A stretch of DNA of 64,000 nt, taken from Paenibacillus sp. J45TS6 (GTDB lineage: Bacteria > Bacillota > Bacilli > Paenibacillales > Paenibacillaceae). The position numbers and the translations under genes are program-made. This document shows, piece by piece, positions 8,468-17,411 of the stretch. Location of the stretch: contig NZ_BOSJ01000016.1 in the NCBI RefSeq assembly GCF_018403285.1, forward strand, positions 1 through 64,000. Direction: 5' to 3'. The notes under the pieces were generated by a model, which saw only the letters and a list, made by a program, of their open reading frames with translations, did not search any database and had not been told where the DNA came from. Position 1 is the first letter of the stretch. Each line of letters starts with the position of its first letter.

Positions 8468-8489
8468 AAAACCGCCTGTAATAAGGCGG
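8468..8489 (-). terminator. terminator of the epimerase-phosphotransferase-Nudix operon
   Basis: Minus-strand CCGCCT-N6-AGGCGG followed by a T-run, about 35 nt past the Nudix stop codon. Confidence 0.8.
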
Positions 8490-8525
8490 CCATCTATATT
8501 TATTATACTGTTGTTAGACGAAGAA

Positions 8526-8957
8526 TTATTCAATCCACTGTCTCGGTCCGATGGTATGGAATAATTGTTTGCGTTCGGTTCGGATTGCATCCTGGATACG
8601 TCTGTAGGTAAAATCACTAATGGGTTTCGGCAAGTCCGTAATATCGTAATATCCGCATTCTAGAATTTCGGGCGAAGATGGCTCAGGTTTTTGATCAGAA
8701 GAATGATCTGCGATAAATACAAAATGATGCATGTCAAAGTTAGGATCATAATAAACACCGGTTAACTGCTCCGTATGTACCGTAAGTCCAACTTCTTCTT
8801 GCACTTCTCTTATCGCTGTTTCCTCTGCTGACTCCTTCTCTTCGGACTTTCCTCCAGGAAGATCCCAATTGTTCTTGCCATAGCTGTGTTTTACTAACAA
8901 AATATGTCCTTCAGAATTCAAAATAACAGACGCTGCACCCATGTACTTCGTAGTCAT
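8526..8957 (-). CDS. Nudix hydrolase
   Basis: 143-residue Nudix protein that hydrolyses a nucleoside diphosphate linked to another moiety, using Mg2+/Mn2+ bound by the Nudix helix. The full box is visible at about residues 35-58: GGKSEEKE, then REVQEEVGL, matching GX5EX7REUXEEXGU. It begins one base after the stop of the upstream phosphotransferase, so it is the last gene of a three-gene operon and translation is probably coupled. Similar MutT-like neighbours of phosphotransferases are frequent in Bacillales. Substrate (dNTP, sugar nucleotide or other) cannot be told. Confidence 0.87.
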   Translation of the reverse strand: MTTKYMGAASVILNSEGHILLVKHSYGKNNWDLPGGKSEEKESAEETAIREVQEEVGLTVHTEQLTGVYYDPNFDMHHFVFIADHSSDQKPEPSSPEILECGYYDITDLPKPISDFTYRRIQDAIRTERKQLFHTIGPRQWIE

Positions 8958-8958
8958 A

Positions 8959-9975
8959 TCAATTCCCCCATATATTCACAATTGGCTTCCCTGTTTCTAA
9001 ACGGATCTTGCTTTCTCTAATCCAATCTTTAAACCACTGGTTATCCGAATGACTGAAGGTTTCATCGCCCTCAAAATTTCGAAAGGCTCCAATGTATACA
9101 ATAAGTTCTCTGAGCCTTAAGAACAAAGGCATTTGTTTTAACCATTGATCTTCAAGCTGATTCTCTTCGCGGTACCCCTTTAGAAAAGGTTCCATAAATC
9201 TACTCGCTTGATCTTCTCTGAGTTTCTTTCCTTCCTCCCCGCCATATACATATACAAGATAATACAGCTGTATAGCGATGTCTTCCACAAACCAACTATA
9301 CTGGGCTTCATCAAAATCAAACAATGTTATCTCGCCTTGTTCACTGACTAAATAATTTGCATTATTAATATCCCCATGAATCAATCCGTAAGCATCTTCA
9401 CTGATTGGCAGCTTCTGAATCGAACGTACCAATTCTAAATATTGCTCCTTTACGCCTGTGTGCGAATCCGGCAGAATGCTGATATTCTTTATATAATAAT
9501 TTTCAGACCAGTGATGTCTTCTGATCTTAACATCTGCAGGTTTATACGATTTCGATAATGCATGCATTCTACCCGTTAATCTCCCTAATCTCTCGTACAG
9601 TTCATGATCATTAAGACACTCAGGGTAATCTATTTTCTTTCCCTTGGCTTTGTCAAAGACTGCTGCTGTAAAATACATCTCTTCTAATTCTGCAGTTTCA
9701 GTCCACCTTCCGTGAATGGAGGGTACTGGTGCAGATACAGATATTCCATGATCAACCAAGTAAAGAATCCACTCTAGCTCTGCTTGCACTTCACTAAGGG
9801 TACGATGCGCACTTGGGGTGAATCTCATTATGTACTCTTTGTTATCAACATGGTATTCATAAATGAAGTTTTGAAAACCGCCGATATAATGTAAGTCTTC
9901 TGTTTTTATACCATAACGGCTCAAAATCTCTTCCCTGTTTACGTGATCAAAAACCGCTGCGATTTCATTTTCCAT
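8959..9975 (-). CDS. APH-fold phosphotransferase (HomoserineK/MphB-like)
   Basis: About 338 residues from the ATG at 9975 (MENEIAAVFDHV), which has AAGGAGG 12 nt upstream; the reading frame extends 16 codons further into the end of the epimerase gene but without a ribosome site. The catalytic loop is GLIHGDINNANYL (HGDxxxxN) and the metal-binding motif LFDFDEAQYSWFVEDIA follows. This pattern, with YVxRFTPSAHRT near the N-terminus, resembles the spore/stress-linked and YtmP/YsxG-type kinases of Bacillales more than true aminoglycoside kinases. Middle gene of the epimerase-phosphotransferase-Nudix operon. Substrate unknown. Confidence 0.83.
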   Translation of the reverse strand: MENEIAAVFDHVNREEILSRYGIKTEDLHYIGGFQNFIYEYHVDNKEYIMRFTPSAHRTLSEVQAELEWILYLVDHGISVSAPVPSIHGRWTETAELEEMYFTAAVFDKAKGKKIDYPECLNDHELYERLGRLTGRMHALSKSYKPADVKIRRHHWSENYYIKNISILPDSHTGVKEQYLELVRSIQKLPISEDAYGLIHGDINNANYLVSEQGEITLFDFDEAQYSWFVEDIAIQLYYLVYVYGGEEGKKLREDQASRFMEPFLKGYREENQLEDQWLKQMPLFLRLRELIVYIGAFRNFEGDETFSHSDNQWFKDWIRESKIRLETGKPIVNIWGN

Positions 9976-9998
9976 ATTAATCGTTGTCCTCCTTATCA

Positions 9999-10937
9999 TT
10001 ATTTTTGTTGCTTTATGTACCAATCACTTGTCTCTCTGATCGCCTGTTCATGTGAGGTCGTATCAAAAGCAAAATGATTACTAAATTTGCTGGAATCGAC
10101 AATAAAATTCTGATCTTGCTGATACATTAACTCTTTAAAATCTCTCATGAACGGATTAAATAAGCCTGTTACATTGACAATAAACTTATTTGCAATTCGA
10201 TATTTCGGCACCTTAGATAAACGAGATGATATTTGTTCAACTAACTGCCGAGTAGTCATTGGTGCTGCATGAGGAATGTGCCATACTTCACCAACCGCTT
10301 GATCCTCATTACCTAGAATGGTTAAACCTCTCGCAAAATCTTTAACAAAGATGTGGGAATGCAAGGTGTCAGGGTTGCCGATCAGTTCAACTGGCTTTCC
10401 TTCTAGCAAATGTAGAAAAACTCTCTGACCCAGCATAGCGTTTAAGGCATAGGGACCATAGAAATCAGATCCTCTTCCAATGGTTGCTCTAAGTTTTCCC
10501 TGCTTTACAGCATCCATTAAAGTGGTAGCCAGTTGAGCGCGGACCCTCGTTTTTTCCCCAACAGGCTGGTAAGCCATGTTCTCGTGAAAGGGCTCTTTCT
10601 GAGGACCGTATGCGTATAGATTATCAGCGTATACTAACTTCACATCATTCTCAGCAGATGCTTGTATTAAATTATTCATGATGATAGGCAATACCGTCGG
10701 CCACTCCCGATATGGAAGACCCGTGGCATTATAGATAACCGATGCATTTTTCAGGATATTTCGGGTATTTTCCAGATCTGTCATATCTCTTTTGATGCAT
10801 GGTACACTTTTAGGCACGAATGCTTTCCCGCTTCGATTTACAGCTTTTACTGACTTGCCTTGCTTTAATAATTCATTGATTAATGCTAGTCCCAAAGGAC
10901 CTGTCCCTACGACAACGTGTTCGTTTTTCGATAACAT
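9999..10937 (-). CDS. NAD(P)-dependent epimerase/dehydratase-family (extended SDR) protein
   Basis: 312 residues from the ATG at 10937 (MLSKNEHVVVGTGPLG), which has AAGGAGG 6 nt upstream. The Rossmann dinucleotide loop is VVGTGPLGLALI, an atypical GxGxxG of the NmrA/extended-SDR group rather than GGTGFIG. Downstream it reads YADNLYAYGP (Tyr before the usual YxxxK region), and VKDFARGL is the typical extended-SDR C-terminal segment. The catalytic Tyr-x-x-x-Lys is not obvious (RVRAQLATTLMDA occupies that place), so it may be a non-canonical reductase or a cofactor-binding sensor. First gene of the operon. Confidence 0.8.
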   Translation of the reverse strand: MLSKNEHVVVGTGPLGLALINELLKQGKSVKAVNRSGKAFVPKSVPCIKRDMTDLENTRNILKNASVIYNATGLPYREWPTVLPIIMNNLIQASAENDVKLVYADNLYAYGPQKEPFHENMAYQPVGEKTRVRAQLATTLMDAVKQGKLRATIGRGSDFYGPYALNAMLGQRVFLHLLEGKPVELIGNPDTLHSHIFVKDFARGLTILGNEDQAVGEVWHIPHAAPMTTRQLVEQISSRLSKVPKYRIANKFIVNVTGLFNPFMRDFKELMYQQDQNFIVDSSKFSNHFAFDTTSHEQAIRETSDWYIKQQK

Positions 10938-11248
10938 TAATTTCCTCCTTACCACCTTCTAATTTTTAAAAATTTCATATAATTGAATTTATTTACATTA
11001 TATAATACATTTTGACATCACCTACAGGGAAATTGCAACGATAAAAATATATCCATATTGGTTGCCATTCGATTACGAATTTCGTTTGCTTATATCGCGA
11101 TATTATTCTCATTTTTCTCTAGCGCAGAATTCGAGAAATTCATCATAATAGTTACATAAAAGAACAAGAAAGCGACCTTAGAACGACTAAAAAGGAGCTA
11201 ATTTCCACTTTGGAAACTAGCTCCTTTTTCTATAATCACTTATATAAA
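10938..11248. other. 311-bp intergenic region
   Basis: Separates the epimerase operon from the upstream-lying SDR gene. It contains the strong terminator at 11189-11230 and must contain the promoter of the epimerase operon; apart from AT-rich sequence I see nothing else. Confidence 0.6.
11189..11230. terminator. bidirectional terminator after the SDR gene
   Basis: AAAAAGGAGCTA pairs with TAGCTCCTTTTT, extended by TTTCC/GGAAA around a 5-nt loop. It ends the SDR transcript on the minus strand. Confidence 0.88.
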
Positions 11249-12151
11249 TCAAGGTGAAGGAACGCCGCCATTTGCATTGAGGGTCTCGCCTGTCACATAA
11301 CTTGATTCATGACTTGCCAAGAATACATAGGCTGGTGCCATTTCAGCAGGTTGACCAGGACGACCCATCGGTACATCCGCACCGAACTCTGCTAATTTCT
11401 CTGTAGGCTGTCCTCCTACCACTTGAAGCGGTGTCCATACCGGACCTGGAGCCACCACGTTCACCCGAATTCCTTTGCTAGCGACTTGCTGCGCAAGAGC
11501 TTTACTGAACGTATTAATGGCCGCTTTCGTTGTCGCATAATCTAGTAAGATGGGTGCTGGGGTATAGGCCTGAATAGAAGACGTATTGATAATCGAACTT
11601 CCCGGTTTCATGTGTTTAATCGCCGCTTTACACAACCAGAACGTGGAATATACATTTGTTTTAAAAGTCGCATCAAACTGTTCGGTTGTAAGATCTGCGA
11701 TCTCTTCTACAAATTGCTGTTTACCGGCAACGTTCGCCAGTATATCAATACCGCCAAGTTCTTTGACTGCATCTTCTATTAACTGTTCGCAGTATCTCTC
11801 CTCTTTTAGATCACCCGGAATTGCAATTGCCTTTCTTCCTGCTTCTTCGATCCGCTGAACCACCTCTTTGGCATCAGCTTCTTCTTCAGGTAAGTATGAC
11901 AATACAACATCCGCACCCTCAAGAGCAAAAGCAATGGCTGCAGCACGTCCAATCCCGCTGTCTGCTCCGGTTACGACTGCTTTACGCCCAGCTAAACGTC
12001 CGGTTCCGCGATAACTAGTCTCCCCAGCATCCGGCACGGGGGTCATTTCCTTCTGTAATCCAGGTTCAGGTTGTTTTTGTTTCCACTCACTCGTTGCTTT
12101 CGGATACTGAGTAGTTGGGTCCTGCACTTTGTATTGATCTTGTTCAGACAT
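11249..12151 (-). CDS. stress-type short-chain dehydrogenase (YhdF/YhxC-like)
   Basis: 300 residues from the ATG at 12151 ([12 protein letters not shown]) with GGAGGG 7 nt upstream. An N-terminal polar extension of about 45 residues, rich in Gln, Pro and Lys ([13 protein letters not shown]), precedes the classical SDR core. The core has [10 protein letters not shown] (cofactor loop), NVAGKQ (NNAG equivalent), Ser of [15 protein letters not shown] (catalytic Tyr and Lys) and the C-terminal GGVPSP. This extension plus core is the hallmark of the YhdF/YhxC/YkvO group, which is sigma-B controlled in Bacillus subtilis. A weak sigma-B-like GTTTGA-N14-GGTTAC lies upstream around 12225-12250, but it is not convincing on its own. 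Substrate unknown. Confidence 0.85.
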   Translation of the reverse strand: MSEQDQYKVQDPTTQYPKATSEWKQKQPEPGLQKEMTPVPDAGETSYRGTGRLAGRKAVVTGADSGIGRAAAIAFALEGADVVLSYLPEEEADAKEVVQRIEEAGRKAIAIPGDLKEERYCEQLIEDAVKELGGIDILANVAGKQQFVEEIADLTTEQFDATFKTNVYSTFWLCKAAIKHMKPGSSIINTSSIQAYTPAPILLDYATTKAAINTFSKALAQQVASKGIRVNVVAPGPVWTPLQVVGGQPTEKLAEFGADVPMGRPGQPAEMAPAYVFLASHESSYVTGETLNANGGVPSP

Positions 12152-12480
12152 CGTTAATCCCTCCATTATCTTCTATGTGTGTTACATTAAGTGTGTTGGA
12201 TATCTATTAACTCTTCTTTTTCTAGTAACCGGGATTGACCAAATTCAAACGGGTACTAAGTCGAATTTCTTTAAATGGGATATACTTATCAAGTTCAAAG
12301 TCTTTGTATAATTCAACATAGGTTTGCATTAATCGTACATAAGTTTACACTAAATGTTATATTTCTCGTTATATTTCGTGAAGATCTAATTAGGATTCGA
12401 AGTTTTAGTTTACATTTGATATCTGATCTTTATACTTATAAATATGCATTTGCTATTTTCAACTAGAGGAGGACTTTTTC
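12152..12480. other. 329-bp divergent promoter region of the SDR and ddh genes
   Basis: AT-rich region between the divergent SDR and diaminopimelate dehydrogenase genes. It must hold both promoters. I see no hairpin or strong repeat, only a weak sigma-B-like motif on the minus strand. Confidence 0.5.
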
Positions 12481-13467
12481 TTGAGTAAAACTATTCAAAT
12501 AGGTATCGTAGGATACGGAAATTTGGGCCGTGGTGTGGAACTTGCCATCAAGCAAAATCCAGACATGGAGCTTGTAGCTATCTTCACTCGTCGCCAGCCG
12601 GATCAATTAACATCTGCTAATGGCAGTGCGAAATTCGAACATATTTCTACCGTAGAACAGTATAAAGGTAAAATCGATGTGATGATTTTGTGCGGAGGTT
12701 CCGCAACCGATCTTCCTGAACAAACCCCTGCTATTGCAAGTATGTTCAACACAGTGGACAGCTATGATACTCATGCGAAAATTCCTGAGTTCTATGACAA
12801 AGTGAACGAAGCAGCAGTGAAAGGAAATAACCTTAGTGTCATCTCTACAGGATGGGATCCTGGTTTATTCTCACTAAATCGTTTGCTGGCTGAATCTATC
12901 CTTCCTGAAGGTAAAGATTTTACTTTCTGGGGTAAAGGCGTAAGCCAAGGTCATTCCGATGCTATTCGCCGTGTTCCGGGTGTAAAAGCAGGTGTGCAAT
13001 ACACAGTTCCTGTTGAAGAAGTCATTGAGAGCATTCGTTCCGGTGAAACACCAGAACTTACGACAAGAGATAAACATCTTCGTGAATGTTTTATTGTCCC
13101 TGAAGAAGGAGCTAATCTTGAAGCAATTAAAGAAGCAATCGTAACTATGCCGAACTATTTCGCTGATTACAACACGAATGTTCATTTCATTACGGAAGAA
13201 GAGTTGAAAGCAGAACATCAAGGCATGCCTCACGGTGGATTCGTTATTCGCAGCGGTGTAACAGGCAAAGGCACAAAACAAATCATGGAATTCAGTCTGA
13301 AACTTGAGAGCAATCCAGAGTTTACTGCGAGCGTTCTTGTCGCTTATGCAAGAGCTGCATATCGCCTCAGCAGTGAAGGACAAAATGGAGCTAAAACCGT
13401 TCTTGATATTCCACTGTCTTACTTGTCTCCTAAATCAGGAGCAGATCTTCGTCGTGAATTGTTATAA
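12481..13467 (+). CDS. ddh: meso-diaminopimelate D-dehydrogenase
   Basis: 328 residues with a TTG start preceded by AGAGGAGG (8-nt spacing). Ddh converts L-2-amino-6-oxopimelate (tetrahydrodipicolinate) to meso-diaminopimelate in one NADPH-dependent step, a short-cut in lysine and peptidoglycan synthesis that some Bacillales have besides the acetylase route. IGIVGYGNLGRG is the NADPH-binding loop, and STGWDPGLFSLNRLL, GKGVSQGHSDAIRRVPGV and MPHGGFVIRSG are conserved substrate-binding segments of the family. The length matches known Ddh (about 320-330). It is monocistronic, with a perfect terminator. Confidence 0.93.
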   Translation: MSKTIQIGIVGYGNLGRGVELAIKQNPDMELVAIFTRRQPDQLTSANGSAKFEHISTVEQYKGKIDVMILCGGSATDLPEQTPAIASMFNTVDSYDTHAKIPEFYDKVNEAAVKGNNLSVISTGWDPGLFSLNRLLAESILPEGKDFTFWGKGVSQGHSDAIRRVPGVKAGVQYTVPVEEVIESIRSGETPELTTRDKHLRECFIVPEEGANLEAIKEAIVTMPNYFADYNTNVHFITEEELKAEHQGMPHGGFVIRSGVTGKGTKQIMEFSLKLESNPEFTASVLVAYARAAYRLSSEGQNGAKTVLDIPLSYLSPKSGADLRRELL

Positions 13468-13478
13468 TATACGAAATA

Positions 13479-13513
13479 AAAAAGAACCTTCATCTGCAGA
13501 TGAAGGTTCTTTT
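13479..13513. terminator. perfect bidirectional terminator between ddh and ilvE
   Basis: AAAAGAACCTTCATC pairs perfectly with GATGAAGGTTCTTTT around TGCA. It can end both convergent genes. Confidence 0.9.
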
Positions 13514-13548
13514 ATTTAGATTACAAGTTATTTTGAAAAGCTTACGAA

Positions 13549-14634
13549 TTATTTGACTTCAACCATCCAATCAAGTACATCCTCTTGCTCACCATTCTGG
13601 ATACCCGTAAGTGTATCATATAATCTAGCTGATAATTCACCGGTATTTCCCTCGTTAATGACCATCTTCTTATCTTGCCATTGCAGTTCACCAATTGGAG
13701 AGATCACCGCTGCTGTTCCTGTACCGAAGGATTCTTCCAAAGTACCGTTAGTGTACGCTTCATACAACTCATCGATAGAAATCAAGCGCTCTTCTGTCGG
13801 AATATTCCAGTGTTTTAGTAACTGAAGAATAGAGTTCCGAGTAACCCCATCCAAAATACTTCCCGTTAAAGCAGGTGTCACTACCTTCCCGTCAATCTTG
13901 AAGAAAACGTTCATGCTGCCTACTTCTTCAATATACTTCCGCTCAATACCATCTAACCATAGTACCTGAGCAAAACCGTTGCCAGCAACTCCGGAATGAG
14001 CTTTTAATCCGGAAGCATAATTACCCGCCGTTTTCGCCATACCTGTTCCGCCTTTTACAGCACGAACATATTCAGATTCAACATAGATTCTGACTGGCTT
14101 AATTCCTTCAGGGTAATAGGAACCGACAGGAGATAGAATGATAATAAATTGGTACGATGTTGAAGTGGATGCTCCCAGCGAAGCTTCCGTTGCAATGATA
14201 AATGGACGGATATATAAAGATGTTCCTTTTTCGGTAGGAATCCAATCCTGATCAATTTGAATTAATTGCTTCAATGCTTCCAGGGCGAATTCTTCATCAA
14301 TTTGCGGAATATCAATACGATCATTCGACAAATTCAGGCGTTTAAAGTTTTTATGCGGACGGAATAATAGGATTCTTTCATCAGAAGTACGATATGCCTT
14401 CATTCCTTCAAATACGGTTTGTCCATAGTGAAACACTTTGGCCGCAGGATCTAGAGAGATCGGTTGATAAGGGATGATCCGCGGGTTATGCCAGCCTTCT
14501 TCCGGATTATCATAGTCCATCATGAACATATGGTCTGTATAATACTTACCGAAACCAAGCTCATTTGCAGCCGGCTTCTGTTTTTTTGTCTTCGTAAGTT
14601 CAATTTCCATTGATAATGACACGATTACCACCAT
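13549..14634 (-). CDS. ilvE: branched-chain amino-acid aminotransferase
   Basis: 361-residue fold-type IV PLP aminotransferase of the BCAT type II group (YbgE/YwaA-like), interconverting Val/Leu/Ile and their 2-oxo acids. It shows LGFGKYYTDHMFMMDYD and GWHNPRIIPYQPI at the N-terminus, TAGNYASGL with the nearby KxxGNY-type segment around the PLP Lys (GGTGMAKTAGNY; the Lys is in MAKTAG), and a conserved FGTGTAAVISPIGEL at the C-terminus. ATG at 14634 has GGAG 5 nt upstream; an internal ATG at 14610 is possible. It may supply precursors for branched fatty acids typical of Bacillales. A promoter and a LysR-type palindrome lie directly upstream, facing a divergent LysR gene. Confidence 0.9.
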   Translation of the reverse strand: MVVIVSLSMEIELTKTKKQKPAANELGFGKYYTDHMFMMDYDNPEEGWHNPRIIPYQPISLDPAAKVFHYGQTVFEGMKAYRTSDERILLFRPHKNFKRLNLSNDRIDIPQIDEEFALEALKQLIQIDQDWIPTEKGTSLYIRPFIIATEASLGASTSTSYQFIIILSPVGSYYPEGIKPVRIYVESEYVRAVKGGTGMAKTAGNYASGLKAHSGVAGNGFAQVLWLDGIERKYIEEVGSMNVFFKIDGKVVTPALTGSILDGVTRNSILQLLKHWNIPTEERLISIDELYEAYTNGTLEESFGTGTAAVISPIGELQWQDKKMVINEGNTGELSARLYDTLTGIQNGEQEDVLDWMVEVK

Positions 14635-14661
14635 ACTTTCTCCAAACTATTATTGTGTTGA

Positions 14662-14691
14662 ATTGTAGCACCTCTTAAAGTATATTGTAAA
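14662..14691 (-). promoter_or_regulatory. ilvE promoter
   Basis: Minus-strand TTTACA and TACAAT are separated by 18 nt, about 30 nt in front of the ilvE start. Confidence 0.6.
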
Positions 14692-14711
14692 TATCTTTTT
14701 TATAGATTATG

Positions 14712-14728
14712 CATACCTTTTAGGTATG
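14712..14728. promoter_or_regulatory. LysR-type operator candidate
   Basis: Perfect inverted repeat CATACC-N5-GGTATG, containing a T-N11-A core (ATACC...GGTAT). It sits upstream of the ilvE -35 and just before the divergent LysR start, where a LysR regulator normally binds both to activate the neighbour and repress itself. Confidence 0.55.
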
Positions 14729-14747
14729 ATTGTTGGGAGAGAGAATC

Positions 14748-15641
14748 ATGGACATTCGGCAATTGCGCTACTTTTTGGCCATAGCAAACGAAGGGCAAAT
14801 CACTCGCGCTGCCAAAGTGTTAAATATGGAACAGCCCCCCTTAAGTCGTCAACTCAGACAAATGGAGCAAGAGTTAGAGGTTACCTTATTTGATCGCAGC
14901 GGACACAAACTCTACCTTACCCCTGCAGGAGAGATTTTGCGGCAAAAAGCAGAACTCCTCATTCAACAGTTCCATGAAACGATTCAGGAAGTGAAAGAGG
15001 TGGATGAAGGCGTTTTAGGGATTCTTTCCATCGGCGCAGTTGTATCATGTATTTCCCTTCTGCCACCAAAAATCAAGATGTTTCGTGAGCAATATCCTGA
15101 AGTAACCTTTAAAATCAGTGAAGGCGATCATTTTCTGTTAGCTAAACAATTAGAGCAAAGAACGATTGAACTCATTGTGGCTAGATTGCCATTTGAAGCG
15201 ACTTCCGAAATGAGTCCCTATTCTGTTTTACATCTGCCTTCCGATCCATTTGTTGCCGTACTCCCAAGTGATTGGAGACTGGCTTCATCTCATGATTCAA
15301 TAAGGATGCACGAACTAGCCGATATTCCCTTTCTAACATTAAAGACAGATGAAACGACTGCCATGCATAACCGGGTGATGAATGAATGTAAACGACACGG
15401 CTTTGAACCTGCTGTCATTTGCGAGTGTTCGAGTGTAGCCATCATTATTGCGCTTGTAGCATCAGGGATTGGAGGAACGATTCTCCCAAGATCGGTAATG
15501 GCCTCTTTCCCGTTACCTGTTATCAAAATGCTCCCCATCGCGGACATTAACTCTGAATCTGATGTAGGGATTGTCTGGTTAAAAGATCGCTATCTTTCTA
15601 AAAGTGCCCGGCATTTTATTGCCATGTTTCAAGAGGCTTAG
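14748..15641 (+). CDS. LysR-family transcriptional regulator
   Basis: 297 residues from the ATG at 14748 (MDIRQLRYFLAIANEG), 4 nt behind GGGAGAGAG. N-terminal winged helix-turn-helix is complete (QITRAAKVLNMEQPPLSRQLRQMEQELEVTLFDR), followed by a linker helix and a two-lobe periplasmic-binding-like effector domain (residues ~90-297). QPPLSRQLRQ differs from the commoner QPALSxQI only slightly and is frequent in CcpE/benzoate-type regulators such as CatM or BenM relatives. It is transcribed divergently from ilvE with a T-N11-A palindrome between, so ilvE is the likely target, although the effector is unknown. Confidence 0.88.
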   Translation: MDIRQLRYFLAIANEGQITRAAKVLNMEQPPLSRQLRQMEQELEVTLFDRSGHKLYLTPAGEILRQKAELLIQQFHETIQEVKEVDEGVLGILSIGAVVSCISLLPPKIKMFREQYPEVTFKISEGDHFLLAKQLEQRTIELIVARLPFEATSEMSPYSVLHLPSDPFVAVLPSDWRLASSHDSIRMHELADIPFLTLKTDETTAMHNRVMNECKRHGFEPAVICECSSVAIIIALVASGIGGTILPRSVMASFPLPVIKMLPIADINSESDVGIVWLKDRYLSKSARHFIAMFQEA

Positions 15642-15646
15642 CTACA

Positions 15647-16198
15647 TCAACTATTATATATAGTTTCCTTCGATGCGAATTGATATGTTTTATATTTTCC
15701 ATTCGCCGAAGCAAATTTTAATAAATTTCCGTCCTCTGGAGTACCCAAGAAGTATGCTCCAATACATCCTGTTGTACATCTGTGACCTGACAACAAAATA
15801 TTCACTGGAGTGTTACCATACATCGATTCAAGTTCATTCATAAATTGAAATACTCTCTTGATATAACTGTTTACGTCTTCCACACCTTGATAAATCGCCG
15901 GATCAGGCGTTGACCCGCTCATTATCACTTCTTCTCTATGTAGTAGATCAGCATCTCCTAGATCAAACACATCTAGTCTTGCATCTATGGTTGCTTTCAT
16001 TCCACTCACGATCTCAGCGGTTTGGATTGCTCTGATCTGCGGGGAAGAAAACACGTAGTCGAATTTCACACTATTCATTTCTTCTTTTGATATTTCTGCC
16101 TGTTTGATTCCATATTCGTTAAGCGGTAATCCTTTTCTTCCTTGGAGCCTGCCTTCTTTATTCAAATCGGTTTGTCCATGTCTAATCACGTATATCAT
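15647..16198 (-). CDS. histidine-phosphatase superfamily (phosphoglycerate-mutase-like) protein
   Basis: 183 residues with RHGQTDLNKEGRLQGRKGLPLN at the N-terminus, the catalytic RHG loop, and a C-terminal LLSGHRCTTGCI whose His replaces the usual SHGG. Such enzymes dephosphorylate small molecules through a phosphohistidine intermediate. The last histidine motif is altered (SGHRCTTG instead of SHGGxxR), which could change specificity. It ends 5 bp from the LysR stop (convergent). Substrate unknown. Confidence 0.82.
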   Translation of the reverse strand: MIYVIRHGQTDLNKEGRLQGRKGLPLNEYGIKQAEISKEEMNSVKFDYVFSSPQIRAIQTAEIVSGMKATIDARLDVFDLGDADLLHREEVIMSGSTPDPAIYQGVEDVNSYIKRVFQFMNELESMYGNTPVNILLSGHRCTTGCIGAYFLGTPEDGNLLKFASANGKYKTYQFASKETIYNS

Positions 16199-16350
16199 AT
16201 AAGCATCCCCTATCCCGTAATATATATATTTAGACTACCATATATCAAATATCAATTCACTTTTCCAGTTGTTAGATGCAATCTTATTTGATTCTAACTT
16301 AAAGTCAAAATAACATCATACTACTAAAAATGTTGAACTCATCAGGGTCA

Positions 16351-16383
16351 AAAAGCACTCCTCCACAGAAGTGGAAGAGTGCT
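16351..16383 (-). terminator. terminator of the SDR gene at 16412
   Basis: AGCACTC and TCCAC pair with GTGGA and AGTGCT across a 4-nt loop, followed on the minus strand by a short T-run. Confidence 0.8.
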
Positions 16384-16411
16384 ATTAACCAGATATAAAT
16401 AACTATATTTA

Positions 16412-17212
16412 TTATTGATTTTTACTCATTGCAACGAAGTCCGGAACGGTTGGGTTAGCAAGATAATGTCCGCCTTCTACTTGAATCGTTTGTCCTGTGA
16501 TGAATTTAGATTCATCTGAAGCAAGGAAAAGAACCGTATTAGCGATATCTTCTGGCTCTCCGTGGTAAGGAAGCGCATTATATTTCATAAAAGTATCTAA
16601 TAGTTCAGGAGACAAGTTGTTTTTAGCTGCTGGCGTAAGGATAAGACCTGGTGCAACACCATTACAACGAATATTTTGTTTACCGTATTGTGTTGCTACA
16701 TATTTAGTCAAATGTACGACAGCTGCTTTCGTTGTACCATATGCTGTACGAATAATATCAGATGCGAATCCAGCCATCGAAGCTGTGTTAATGATCGCTC
16801 CTCCACCAGCTTTAACCATATGAGGAATCGCATATTTACATCCAGCAAGTACACTCTTCAGATTTACGTTAACTAGGTGATCCCACTCTTCTAGATCCAT
16901 GTTTACAACATCCAGATCTTTTCTCAAGTTTGTCAAACCAACATTATTGAAAAGAATGTTTATTGTACCGTATTTTTCAACTGTTTTATCAACTGTTTCT
17001 TTAATGGATTCTAATTTGGAAGCATCCAAGAATATTCCGTATGCTTCGCCGCCTTGATTTACGATTTCTTGAGCTGCCTCTTCTGCACCTTTTTGATTGA
17101 AGTCAGCAATAACAACTTTAGCACCTTCTTTAGCAAGAATCTGTGCAGTTGCAAGCCCGATTCCTGAAGCTCCACCCGTGATAATAGCTACTTTACCTTG
17201 TACGCGTTCCAT
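16412..17212 (-). CDS. short-chain dehydrogenase (BDH/FabG-like)
   Basis: 266-residue classical SDR. TGGASGIGLA is the cofactor loop and NNVGLT replaces NNAG. NTASMAGF supplies the catalytic Ser; AYGTTKAAV supplies Tyr and Lys; the C-terminus ends EGGHYLANPTV. ADFNQKGAEE after the second strand puts an Asp at the adenine-ribose position, which favours NAD(H). ATG has AGGAGG 10 nt upstream. Close relatives are annotated glucose-1-dehydrogenase, 2,3-butanediol dehydrogenase or 3-oxoacyl reductase; the substrate cannot be inferred here. It is a single gene. Confidence 0.83.
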   Translation of the reverse strand: MERVQGKVAIITGGASGIGLATAQILAKEGAKVVIADFNQKGAEEAAQEIVNQGGEAYGIFLDASKLESIKETVDKTVEKYGTINILFNNVGLTNLRKDLDVVNMDLEEWDHLVNVNLKSVLAGCKYAIPHMVKAGGGAIINTASMAGFASDIIRTAYGTTKAAVVHLTKYVATQYGKQNIRCNGVAPGLILTPAAKNNLSPELLDTFMKYNALPYHGEPEDIANTVLFLASDESKFITGQTIQVEGGHYLANPTVPDFVAMSKNQ

Positions 17213-17411
17213 GATTTATGTTCCTCCTGTATGTAAAATGATCTGTCACACGAGCTTCTGGGAACAAGTTTACTTATATGTTAGTAATCTCTCACATTAA
17301 ATCTCGTAAACAGTGATTTTTAGCACAGAGAAGTATAACATTATGAGAATCATAAAATCAAGTCTCTCTTATATTTTAAAATTAAGATTTATTGTTTAGA
17401 TATAAATGAAT

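Noticed and set aside
12874-13383. 169-codon minus-strand open reading frame in ddh
   Set aside because: Antisense shadow of a well-conserved gene, Cys/Phe-rich without family resemblance or ribosome site.
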